Shown piece by piece: positions 8,157 through 15,757 of a DNA stretch of 64,000 nucleotides. The notes below the pieces were generated by a model. It ran no database searches. It was not told the origin of the DNA and saw only the letters and a program-made list of their open reading frames with translations. The stretch covers positions 1-64,000 of the forward strand of contig NZ_LZMD01000071.1 of the NCBI RefSeq assembly GCF_001668575.1, read 5' to 3'. Position 1 is the stretch's first letter; each line of letters begins with the position of its first letter. The position numbers and the translations under genes were made by a program. This DNA comes from Mycobacterium sp. 1164985.4 (GTDB lineage Bacteria; Actinomycetota; Actinomycetes; Mycobacteriales; Mycobacteriaceae).

Positions 8157-9245
8157 TTGGTAACTCGAGTTGTCCAATGGGCCACGGGCGCCGTCGGTCG
8201 CGCTGCACTGGCGGAACTCATTGAGAACCCTGATTTTCAATTGGTGGGCGTGCTGGTGTACGACCCGGCGAAGGCCGGTCAGGATGCCGGGTCGCTTTGC
8301 GGCCTTCCGGCGACCACCGGCGTGCTCGCCACCAGCGACAAGAATGAGATCTTCGGACTCGACGCCGACGTCGTCATCCATGCCGCCAGCAAGGCCCATG
8401 CCGTCGACACCAACGCCGACGACATCTGCCGACTGCTCGCGGGGGGCACCGACGTCATCACGACGACGTCCTACAACCACCTGCCCACCTACGGCGCCGA
8501 GACCGAAGCGGCCTTCGCGGAAGCCTGTCGCGCGGGACAGTCCCGGTTCCACGCCGCGGGCGAGAATCCGGGGTTCATGTTCGAACGCCTGGTGGCGACT
8601 GTGACGGGGCTGAGCAAGACGATCGATCGAATCGACCTCTACGAAGCGACCGATGTTTCGGCGGTCGACAGTCGACCCATGCTCGTGGATCTGATGGGTA
8701 TGGGCAGACCGCCCGAAGACGTCAGCGTCGACTCGCCGATCATCAAGAAGCTCGACATGGCGTATCGCCAGGCGCTCAACGCCACCGCCGATGTTCTCGG
8801 CGTCACCCTGTCGCACGTCGAGGTCTCCGTAGAGGCCACCACGCTTCCGCACGACCTCGAGGTGCTGGCAGGCACCATCGAGGCGGGAACGGTCGTGGGT
8901 CAACGGTTCTCATGGGTCGGACACTGGTCAGGCCGTCCGCTACTGGCCATTCACGAGGAATGGGTCCTCACGCGGGATCTGCCCCAATGGGGCCTCACGC
9001 CGCTGGCCGCGGGCGAGAAGGCGCCGCTGATTCGCGCCGTCATCAAGGGCGAACCGAGTTTCGAGCTCGCGCTCGACGTCGGCTGGGACGGCAAGGTGCC
9101 CAACGGGCAGCACGCGCAACCGGGGCATCTGATGATCGCAATGGGCGCTGTCCGGGCGATCCCCTACGTGAGGGCTCAGCCGCCAGGGATCGTCACGGCG
9201 CCGGTGTTCGGTGCGATCCAGCTGGGGAGCCAGCGCCGGAACTGA
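8157..9245 (+). CDS. DapB-like NAD(P)-binding dehydrogenase (paralogue 3)
   Basis: A 362-residue paralogue of the genes at 4626 and 5728, starting LVTRVVQWATGAVGRAAL and sharing the VYDPAKAGQDAGSLCG signature. No ATG or GTG lies close to the conserved strand; TTG 8157, with a GGGAG ribosome-binding site seven bases upstream, is the best start. The C-terminal half has the family's conserved pattern (GTVVGQRFSWVGHWSGRPLL, GQHAQPGHLMIAMGAVRAIP), so it looks intact. It is divergent from the P450 at 6792 and converges on the binding-protein-fold gene at 9288. The substrate is unknown. Confidence 0.8.
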   Translation: MVTRVVQWATGAVGRAALAELIENPDFQLVGVLVYDPAKAGQDAGSLCGLPATTGVLATSDKNEIFGLDADVVIHAASKAHAVDTNADDICRLLAGGTDVITTTSYNHLPTYGAETEAAFAEACRAGQSRFHAAGENPGFMFERLVATVTGLSKTIDRIDLYEATDVSAVDSRPMLVDLMGMGRPPEDVSVDSPIIKKLDMAYRQALNATADVLGVTLSHVEVSVEATTLPHDLEVLAGTIEAGTVVGQRFSWVGHWSGRPLLAIHEEWVLTRDLPQWGLTPLAAGEKAPLIRAVIKGEPSFELALDVGWDGKVPNGQHAQPGHLMIAMGAVRAIPYVRAQPPGIVTAPVFGAIQLGSQRRN

Positions 9246-9287
9246 GGTTCTGCACGCGATTTCACGACGTCATGTTGGTGCACAAGT

Positions 9288-10445
9288 TCAGTCTCGGCAC
9301 GAGCCCACCGCGCGTGAGATGTTGTCGCTGGGCGCCGCGTGGAATACGTGTCCGCTTCCATCCGGTAGCACCCGCCGCGCGATCAGGTAATCGGAGCCGA
9401 GCCAACCCTGCCTGATGTAACGGCCGAACCGGAGGAAGGTACCCGGGGCTCCGCTCGCCGACGGCACGAGCTTCACCTGCTCGATTCCCTCTTTGACCCC
9501 TTCGCCGGTCAGCGGCCTTGCCGCCGCCAGGCCCCGGGCGATCACGGTCGCGACGTCGTGGCACAGGCCCGGCATCGAGTGCGCCGGTCGGCGGCCGTAC
9601 CGCGCCTCGAACCGGTCGAGGAATGCCTGACCGACATGGTTGCGCTCGTCGTAGCTGTCGAGACCGATCCATCCGCGTAGGTGGCGCATCCACTCGGCGT
9701 TGATGTGTGCCATCTCGAATGCCGTCGTGGTGTAGCGCGGCGGATCCCAGCCGGCACTCTCCAGGGCGTCCGAGAAGCCCCACAACCCGTGGCCGAAGCC
9801 AACGTGGACAAGGGCATCGGGACCGGTGGCCCGGAGTTCGGCGACCACCGCCGCCTTGTCCGCTTCGACCTGCGGGATGGCCGCCGTGGCCACGACCTTC
9901 AATCCTGCTGCGGAATAAGCCTTCTCGGCGAACGCCAGATACTCCTTGCCGATGAGCGATGCCTCGTACGCGATGGCGATACGCGACCTTTCATCGCCGA
10001 GCATCACCGCGGCGAGCATGACAGGCTCCTCGGGCATCGACCCGTTGTTGAGCGCGAACGTCCACTCACCCAGCGCCTCCTCCGATCCCGAGAGGATGAG
10101 ATTCGGGACCTTGGCGACCCGGTTGGCGTGCGCGGACAGCGGCACCGCGTTGTCGGAGACGTATGGGCCGAAGATCACCAGGCAGCCTTCGGTGACCAGC
10201 TCGTCGTAACCGCGTTCGACGGCGTGGTACGTGCCGTTGGGCAGGCCGATGACGTCGCGGCGTATCACCTCGATCGGCCGGTCGACGAGCCCGACGGAGA
10301 CCGCTTCGTCGAACACCAGCCGTAACGTGTCGAGCGTGTCGTCCTCGGTGCCGGCCCTGGTCGGATAGTCGTTGAGCAGGCCGACTTTCAGCGGGGCGAC
10401 CGATCCGTACGCGCGAACACCTTCGTCTGCCACATTCAGCAACAT
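9288..10445 (-). CDS. Periplasmic-binding-fold (LivJ/type I) protein without signal peptide
   Basis: A 385-residue protein with the type I periplasmic-binding fold of branched-chain amino-acid and amide receptors: an N-terminal strand LKVGLLNDYPTRAG, the segment LVIFGPYVSDNAVPLSAHA of lobe 1, and RIAIAYEASLIGKEYLAFAEKAY of lobe 2. The N-terminus MLLNVADEGVRAYGSVAPL has no hydrophobic signal sequence or lipobox, and no ABC permease or ATPase gene is near, so it is probably a cytoplasmic ligand-binding protein rather than a transporter receptor. It diverges from a TetR gene across a short region whose palindrome touches its start codon. Role unknown; a ligand sensor or chaperone for the catabolic cluster is possible. 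Confidence 0.78.
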   Translation of the reverse strand: MLLNVADEGVRAYGSVAPLKVGLLNDYPTRAGTEDDTLDTLRLVFDEAVSVGLVDRPIEVIRRDVIGLPNGTYHAVERGYDELVTEGCLVIFGPYVSDNAVPLSAHANRVAKVPNLILSGSEEALGEWTFALNNGSMPEEPVMLAAVMLGDERSRIAIAYEASLIGKEYLAFAEKAYSAAGLKVVATAAIPQVEADKAAVVAELRATGPDALVHVGFGHGLWGFSDALESAGWDPPRYTTTAFEMAHINAEWMRHLRGWIGLDSYDERNHVGQAFLDRFEARYGRRPAHSMPGLCHDVATVIARGLAAARPLTGEGVKEGIEQVKLVPSASGAPGTFLRFGRYIRQGWLGSDYLIARRVLPDGSGHVFHAAPSDNISRAVGSCRD

Positions 10446-10461
10446 ACAACATGCAGGTTGT
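10446..10461. promoter_or_regulatory. Candidate TetR operator
   Basis: The perfect inverted repeat ACAAC-ATGCAG-GTTGT abuts the start codon of the minus-strand binding-protein gene and lies 36 bases before the TetR gene. This is the typical place for an autoregulatory TetR site. A second, wider pair GCAAC (10465-10469) / GTTGC (10489-10493) lies between it and the TetR start. Confidence 0.45.
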
Positions 10462-10497
10462 GTGGCAACGCTAACCTACACGGTGAATGTTGCTACC

Positions 10498-11139
10498 ATG
10501 CTCGGCATGGCCAAGCGTGGTGGCACGGACTCCGAACGACGTGCTCGCGGAGATCAAACCCGTCGCCATCTCATCGATGCCGGGCGCATCCTGTTCGTGC
10601 AGAAAGGCTACTTCAACACCAGCATCGGCGACTTGGTCGAGACCTCGGGCGTCGGCACCCGCGGCGCCTTCTATCACCACTTCAAAGACAAGGCCGAACT
10701 CTTCCGTGCGGTGTTCGAGGAGGTCGAGCGGGACCTCACATTGCGCTCGCTGTCCTCCCCGCCGCGCGGCGCGGACTCGTGGGAACGCCTCTGCGCAGGT
10801 CTTCACGGCTTCCTCGAGTCTGCACTCGAACCCGAGGTGCAACGCATCATGTTGGTCGACGGGCCTGTCGTCTTAGGCTGGCGGACATTGCGCGCGATCC
10901 AGGAGGACAACAGCATCGCGTTGATCAACGAGATGGTGCGCAATGCCATCGCCGAAGGCAGCATCGACGATCTGCCCGTTGCCGAGCTCACGCACATGCT
11001 CGTCGCATCGCTCGAGGAGGGCGCGCTTCTGGTGGCACACGCGAAAAGCCCCGGCCGAGCACGCGGTCGTGCGGCACGGATTCTCGACCGGCTTCTGCTC
11101 AGCTTCGCGACGGAGCCGCGCAAGGTGGTCAGGCGGTAG
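10498..11139 (+). CDS. TetR/AcrR-family transcriptional regulator
   Basis: A 213-residue regulator. The N-terminal helix-turn-helix spans residues ~20-65 (RRHLIDAGRILFVQKGYFNTSI, then VGTRGAFYHHFKDKAELFRAVF, the diagnostic recognition helix and following helix). The all-helical C-terminal ligand domain has no assignable ligand. ATG 10498 and ATG 10507 are both possible starts. It is divergent from the signal-less binding protein and upstream of the SDR/ALDH/ADH operon, so it may control both through the palindromes at 10446 and 11178. That link is inference. Confidence 0.92.
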   Translation: MLGMAKRGGTDSERRARGDQTRRHLIDAGRILFVQKGYFNTSIGDLVETSGVGTRGAFYHHFKDKAELFRAVFEEVERDLTLRSLSSPPRGADSWERLCAGLHGFLESALEPEVQRIMLVDGPVVLGWRTLRAIQEDNSIALINEMVRNAIAEGSIDDLPVAELTHMLVASLEEGALLVAHAKSPGRARGRAARILDRLLLSFATEPRKVVRR

Positions 11140-11177
11140 TGGTGGTTCATTCACGTCTCGGGGTGACGGCCTACCAC

Positions 11178-11197
11178 ATGGAAATGAGCGTTTCCAT
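11178..11197. promoter_or_regulatory. 20-bp palindromic operator upstream of SDR-ALDH-ADH operon
   Basis: ATGGAAA-TGAGCG-TTTCCAT has perfect 7-bp arms and a six-base spacer, and lies 64 bases before the SDR start. It sits just upstream of a recognisable promoter (TTGATT near 11200 and GATAAT near 11225), as expected for a repressor or activator site. The nearby TetR gene is the first candidate for the cognate protein. Confidence 0.55.
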
Positions 11198-11199
11198 TT

Positions 11200-11230
11200 T
11201 TGATTATCGTTCTTCTACTGGACTGATAAT
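11200..11230 (+). promoter_or_regulatory. Probable sigma-A-type promoter of SDR-ALDH-ADH operon
   Basis: A TTGATT -35-like hexamer (11200-11205) and a GATAAT -10 hexamer (11225-11230) are separated by 19 bases, slightly longer than optimal. The AAGGAG ribosome-binding site and ATG of the SDR gene follow within 35 bases. Confidence 0.45.
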
Positions 11231-11260
11231 GTTGCTTCGCCCTCGTCGCAAGGAGATCTG

Positions 11261-12049
11261 ATGTCAGACGCGCCATCGCTGCGAGTCGCCGTAGTCGGAG
11301 CGTCTGCGGGCCTGGGCCGCTGCATCGGTATCGGGCTCGCGAAGAAGGGCGCCCGGGTCGCGTTCCTCGCGCGGCGTCGTGACCGCCTCGAGAACGCCGC
11401 CAAGGAGGCGGGCAGCGGCGCGGTGGCCGTCGCGTGTGACGTCACGGACGCGGACGCCTGTCAACGCGCCATGACAGCCGTGTTCGAAGACTTCGGCGGT
11501 CTCGACGCCCTCGTCTACACGACCGGCGTCGGTGTTCTCGCCCCGCTGACCGAGGTGACGGCCGAGCAATGGGCAAACCTGTTCGCCACCAACGTCACCG
11601 GCGCCTCACTCATCACCGCGGCTGCTGCACCTCACCTGGCCGCCAACGCGGGTTCGGCGGTCTACCTCTCGTCGCTCAGCGCTTCCTACTCCGCGCCATG
11701 GCCCCTGCTGGGTGCCTACGCCGTATCGAAGGCGGCGTTGGACAAATTGGTCGAGGCCTGGCGCATCGAACACCCCAACATCGGCTTCACCCGCCTGGCT
11801 GTCGGTGACTGCTTCGGCGGTGAAGGAGACTCCCAGACCGAGTTCAACAAAACCTGGGATCCGCACGCACTCGAGAACGCCATCCGGTTCTGGATGGACA
11901 ACGGTTACATGCAGGGCGGTCTCGTCGAGGCGAATCACCTCGTTGACGTCGTGCACAACGTACTTCGCTGCGGTAACAGCAGTTTCATTCCCTATCTGAC
12001 ATTGGCTCCCCGACCGTCGGGCGCCGTGGCCGAACTTCGACAGTGGTGA
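11261..12049 (+). CDS. SDR-family oxidoreductase
   Basis: A 262-residue SDR with VVGASAGLGR near residue 11, Arg residues after beta-2 (LARRRDRL, suggesting NADP), the Ser motif YLSSLSASYS and YAVSK. It has an excellent AAGGAGATCTG ribosome-binding site. It resembles the SDR at 2876 (same ASSH/SSLS-type active-site region and a similar C-terminal extension), so the two may act on related substrates. It is the first gene of an operon with an aldehyde dehydrogenase and an alcohol dehydrogenase, a set able to move a substrate between alcohol, aldehyde/ketone and acid. Confidence 0.88.
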   Translation: MSDAPSLRVAVVGASAGLGRCIGIGLAKKGARVAFLARRRDRLENAAKEAGSGAVAVACDVTDADACQRAMTAVFEDFGGLDALVYTTGVGVLAPLTEVTAEQWANLFATNVTGASLITAAAAPHLAANAGSAVYLSSLSASYSAPWPLLGAYAVSKAALDKLVEAWRIEHPNIGFTRLAVGDCFGGEGDSQTEFNKTWDPHALENAIRFWMDNGYMQGGLVEANHLVDVVHNVLRCGNSSFIPYLTLAPRPSGAVAELRQW

Positions 12050-12059
12050 AGGACACCCG

Positions 12060-13532
12060 GTGACACACGAATCACGCATGCTCATCGACGGCAAGCTCGT
12101 CGAATCCGAAACGGGCCGGAAGTTCGACAACATCAACCCCGCGACCGAGGAGGTCCTCGGGGGCGCCGCCGACGGCACGCGCGCCGACATGGAACGGGCG
12201 GTGGCGGCCGCGCGCCACGCGTTCGACCACAGCGACTGGTCGCGAGACGGTGAAGCCAGGGCCGCCGGACTGCGTCAACTGCAAGCGGCGCTGGAAGCCG
12301 AACGCGAGGAGATCCGCGCGGAGCTCATCGCCGAAGCCGGCTGCCCGCTGCTGAGCACATTCGGGCCGCAGCTCGACGTGCCGCTCAAGGAGGCCTTGAG
12401 TTGGCCGATCGACATGATCAGCCAATTTCCCTGGAAGCGAACGCTTCCCGACAAAGATGCCTTCGGTATGGGTACCCTCGCCGCGCGTGAAGTGTGGAAG
12501 GAACCCGTGGGGGTGGTCGGTGTCGTCACCCCGTGGAACTTTCCGTTCGAGATCATTCTCAACAAGATCGGGCCGATCCTGGCCATGGGCAACACGATGG
12601 TACTCAAGCCCGCTCCCGATACACCCTGGAACGCCACCCGCATCGGCCGGATCATCGCCGAGCAGACCGACATCCCGCCGGGAGTGATCAACATCGTCAC
12701 CTCGTCGGACCATCTGGTCGGCGAGGTTCTCTCGACCTCTCCCCTCGTCGACATGGTGGCCTTCACCGGTTCCACGGCGACCGGGCGACGCATCATGAAG
12801 GCCGCGGCCGACACCGTCAAACCCACATTCCTCGAACTCGGCGGCAAGTCGGTGTACCTGGTACTCGACGACGACGGCGACATCAGCGCAACAGTCGGCG
12901 GCAGCGCGTTCATCTCCATGCACGCCGGACAGGGTTGCGCCATGCCGACCCGCCTGCTGGTGCCGAACAGTCGCTACGCCGAGGCGGTCGAGATCGTCAA
13001 GGTCGCGATGGAGAAGAACAAGTACGGCGACCCCACCGATCCCTCGGTGCTGCAAGGACCCCAGGTGTCGAAACGCCAGCAGGACAGGGTGATGGGGTAT
13101 ATCGAGAAGGGTAAACAGGAGGGAGCCCGACTCGTCACCGGCGGAAACATCCCATCACACCTGAAGAAGGGATTCTTCGTCGAGCCAACCGTTTTCGCCG
13201 ACGTCGACAACCGGATGACGATCGCCCAGGAGGAGATCTTCGGTCCGGTGCTGTCGGTCATCGGATTCGAGGACGACGACGATGCGGTGCGCATCGCCAA
13301 CGACTCCATCTACGGCTTGTCGGGCGTGGTGTTCGCCAACGACTTGGACCGTGCCAAGTCCGTAGCCGGCCGGATCCGCACCGGGACTCTCGGAATCAAC
13401 GGCGGTCTCTGGTATGGCGCGGACGCCCCCTTCGGCGGCTACAAACAATCCGGTGTCGGACGGCAGTGCGGCATCGAAGGACTCGAGATCTTCACCGAAA
13501 CCAAGACTGTCGGCTGGCCGAAGGAGTCGTAG
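12060..13532 (+). CDS. NAD(P)-dependent aldehyde dehydrogenase
   Basis: A 490-residue aldehyde dehydrogenase of normal length. It carries the cofactor-binding stretch TPWNFPFEI, FTGSTATGRRI, the general-base Glu in LELGGKS, and the catalytic Cys in HAGQGCAMPTR. It converts an aldehyde to the acid with NAD(P)+. It starts at GTG 12060, ten bases after the SDR, and its stop abuts the ATG of the alcohol dehydrogenase, so the three genes are co-transcribed and presumably sequential. The substrate is not evident. Confidence 0.95.
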   Translation: MTHESRMLIDGKLVESETGRKFDNINPATEEVLGGAADGTRADMERAVAAARHAFDHSDWSRDGEARAAGLRQLQAALEAEREEIRAELIAEAGCPLLSTFGPQLDVPLKEALSWPIDMISQFPWKRTLPDKDAFGMGTLAAREVWKEPVGVVGVVTPWNFPFEIILNKIGPILAMGNTMVLKPAPDTPWNATRIGRIIAEQTDIPPGVINIVTSSDHLVGEVLSTSPLVDMVAFTGSTATGRRIMKAAADTVKPTFLELGGKSVYLVLDDDGDISATVGGSAFISMHAGQGCAMPTRLLVPNSRYAEAVEIVKVAMEKNKYGDPTDPSVLQGPQVSKRQQDRVMGYIEKGKQEGARLVTGGNIPSHLKKGFFVEPTVFADVDNRMTIAQEEIFGPVLSVIGFEDDDDAVRIANDSIYGLSGVVFANDLDRAKSVAGRIRTGTLGINGGLWYGADAPFGGYKQSGVGRQCGIEGLEIFTETKTVGWPKES

Positions 13533-14693
13533 ATGAAATCACGTGCGGCCGTGTTGCGCGGAGTGGGCATCGACTGGGAAGTCACCGATATCGAACTGGA
13601 CCCGCCCCGCGCCGGCGAGGTGGTGGTCAAGATGGCCTACGCCGGTATCTGCCATTCCGACGAGCACTTCTACACCGGCGACAGCGTGCCCAGTCCGGAG
13701 ATGGAAGAGCTGATGCGGGCCTCCGGCGTGCCGGTGCCCGAATGGTTCCCGATGCTCGGCGGGCATGAGGGGTCGGGCATCGTCGAAGAAGTCGGCCCTG
13801 AGGTCAAGACGCTCAAACCCGGTGATCACGTGGCGATCTCGTTCTTCCCCGCCTGTGGGACCTGCCGTTGGTGCGTGACCGGACACACCTATCTGTGCGA
13901 CGTCGGTGCCGACATCTACAGCAAGGCGATGACCACCGACGGCACGTGCAGACGCCATGTCGGCGACGAAGACCTGATGGCGATGATGCAGGTCGGCACC
14001 TTCTCCGAGTACGTCGTGGCGTCCGAACGCTCGCTGGTGAAGGTCAACGACTGGATCCCGCTGGAGGCTGCTTCCCTCGTATCCTGCGGCGTCACAACGG
14101 GTTTCGGATCCGGCTCGGTGGCGGCGGGAACCCAACCCGGCGACACCGTCGTGGTGGTGGGAGTGGGGGGAATCGGCATGAACGCCGTGCAGGGCGCGAG
14201 AGTCGCCGGGGCCAAGCACATCGTCGCCGTCGACCCGAACGAGTTCAAACGCGAGGTCGCGCCCACCTTCGGGGCGACGCACACCGCCGTCGACGCCGGC
14301 GCGGCCCTGGAACTGGTGAAGGAGATCACCTGGGGCGTGATGGCAGACCGCGTCGTGCTGACGCCGGGCGTGGTGCCGGTCGACCTCGTGATGGTGGCGC
14401 TGATGCTGCTGCGCAAGGGAGGCACCTGCGTCCTCACTGGCATGGCGAAGGTCAGCGACATGATGGTCCCGCTGAGCCTGCCCGACATGGTGAGTTCGTG
14501 TAAGACCCTCAAAGGGGTGCTCTACGGCGAGATGAATCCTCGCGAAGCCATGCCGAGGCTGCTGTCGCTGTACGAGGCGGGCACCCTCAAGCTCGACGAG
14601 TTGATCACCCAGAAATACAAACTCGACGACATCAACGAGGCGATGAAAGACCTGCGCGCAGGCAGCAACATCCGCGGGATCATCGCCTTCTGA
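13533..14693 (+). CDS. NDMA-type zinc-dependent alcohol dehydrogenase (Rxyl_3153-like)
   Basis: A 386-residue medium-chain zinc alcohol dehydrogenase. It shows the catalytic zinc region GICHSDEHFYTGD and GGHEGSGIV, the four-cysteine structural zinc loop (ACGTCRWCVTGHTYLC) and the Rossmann motif VVGVGGIGMNAV. Overall it matches the Rxyl_3153-type NDMA-dependent alcohol dehydrogenases, which hold their nicotinamide tightly and, in actinobacteria, use mycofactocin as the electron carrier. If so, this operon depends on the mycofactocin pathway encoded elsewhere. It starts directly after the aldehyde dehydrogenase stop. The family call is good; the mycofactocin link is from family knowledge. Confidence 0.88.
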   Translation: MKSRAAVLRGVGIDWEVTDIELDPPRAGEVVVKMAYAGICHSDEHFYTGDSVPSPEMEELMRASGVPVPEWFPMLGGHEGSGIVEEVGPEVKTLKPGDHVAISFFPACGTCRWCVTGHTYLCDVGADIYSKAMTTDGTCRRHVGDEDLMAMMQVGTFSEYVVASERSLVKVNDWIPLEAASLVSCGVTTGFGSGSVAAGTQPGDTVVVVGVGGIGMNAVQGARVAGAKHIVAVDPNEFKREVAPTFGATHTAVDAGAALELVKEITWGVMADRVVLTPGVVPVDLVMVALMLLRKGGTCVLTGMAKVSDMMVPLSLPDMVSSCKTLKGVLYGEMNPREAMPRLLSLYEAGTLKLDELITQKYKLDDINEAMKDLRAGSNIRGIIAF

Positions 14694-14806
14694 TGAAGCG
14701 TTGCCGCGCCTTTTCCAGACGTCGCAGAGCGCGTGCAGGGTAGAGTCGGTCTGATCAGGGGCTGAGCCCACGCCTCCCAGCGGTTTTTCTTGTCTGCAGG
14801 GGTGTG

Positions 14807-15754
14807 ATGCTTTCGAGTTCCGACGTCGTCTTTCACAGTGACGACTTGAACGCGACCGAGGACTTCCTCGTGCGCAACTACGCGAAGATGTCTATCGGCG
14901 GTCAGGGCGAGTGTTCCTCGACCCGGATCAGTCGAAAGTGGCTCGGCGGGATCAACTACGACGAGGCCGAGTTCTCCTACGAGATGTCCTACGACTCCGA
15001 GCCTCTCGGCAAAGTGTGTCTGTGCCGCGTACTCGACGGGCACATCGACGACCACATCTTCGGCCAGCCCGCAGATGTGTTCGCCCCGGGCGATGTCGCG
15101 CTGGTGTCGCTCCCGCACCTGCCGTACTCCGGGCGGGTCCGCTCGGCCCGCTACGACCTGATCATGTTCGATCCCGAACTGCTCGGCCGTGTGGCTTCCT
15201 CCGCGTCAGGTCCGGGCGAACCGATCCGTCTCCTGAGCCATCGACCCGTCTCGGCGCAGGGCGCGCGGCTCCTCAACGCGACGTTCGACTTCGTCAAGCA
15301 TGCGGTGGGGGACAACCAGGAGGCGTCTCCCCTGGTCCTGTCGACCGCCGCGATGCTGCTGGCCTCGGTCGTGGTGTCCGCCCTACCCACCGACGCGGTG
15401 GCGGCGCCGGAAGCGACGGACGGCGCGGCCAGGCCCGCACTGCTGCGCAAGGCGGTCGCCTATATCGAGGCCAAGGCTGCCGAAGAGGTCACGGTCACCG
15501 ATATCGCCGCCGCCGTGCACGTCACCCCCCGTACCCTGCAGTACATGTTCAGGCGACACCTCGACGCGTCGCCGATGGAGTACCTGCGGCGGGTTAGGTT
15601 GGATCATGCGCATCGCGATCTGACCCGTGAGGACCCCACCACAGCGTCGGTGAACGCGATCGCCCATCGGTGGGGTTTCATCCACACCGGTCGTTTCTCG
15701 AGTTTGTACCGCCAGACGTACGGACGCACGCCCTCGGCCACGCTGCGGAGTTGA
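14807..15754 (+). CDS. AraC-family transcriptional regulator
   Basis: A 315-residue regulator. The N-terminal AraC-binding-like cupin half (residues ~1-190) is followed by a C-terminal double helix-turn-helix at ~215-310, with VTVTDIAAAVHVTPRTLQYM and the second-HTH signature AIAHRWGFIHTGRFSSLYRQTYG. GTG 14804, directly before the ATG, is an equally possible start. The ATG of the phosphatase gene follows the stop by three bases, so the regulator is the first gene of the phosphatase / B12-binding / STAS / MOSC operon and may autoregulate it. The ligand is unknown. It converges on nothing; the alcohol dehydrogenase operon ends about 110 bases upstream. Confidence 0.93.
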   Translation: MLSSSDVVFHSDDLNATEDFLVRNYAKMSIGGQGECSSTRISRKWLGGINYDEAEFSYEMSYDSEPLGKVCLCRVLDGHIDDHIFGQPADVFAPGDVALVSLPHLPYSGRVRSARYDLIMFDPELLGRVASSASGPGEPIRLLSHRPVSAQGARLLNATFDFVKHAVGDNQEASPLVLSTAAMLLASVVVSALPTDAVAAPEATDGAARPALLRKAVAYIEAKAAEEVTVTDIAAAVHVTPRTLQYMFRRHLDASPMEYLRRVRLDHAHRDLTREDPTTASVNAIAHRWGFIHTGRFSSLYRQTYGRTPSATLRS

Positions 15755-15757
15755 CCG

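Noticed and set aside
13539..14771. 410-codon open frame on the minus strand opposite the alcohol dehydrogenase
   Set aside because: The zinc and nucleotide motifs are on the plus strand; the His/Asp-rich antisense product is a shadow.
14694..14806. Cobalamin riboswitch upstream of the B12-sensor operon
   Set aside because: The 110-base gap is too short and shows no B12-box-like conserved sequence or matching stem set.
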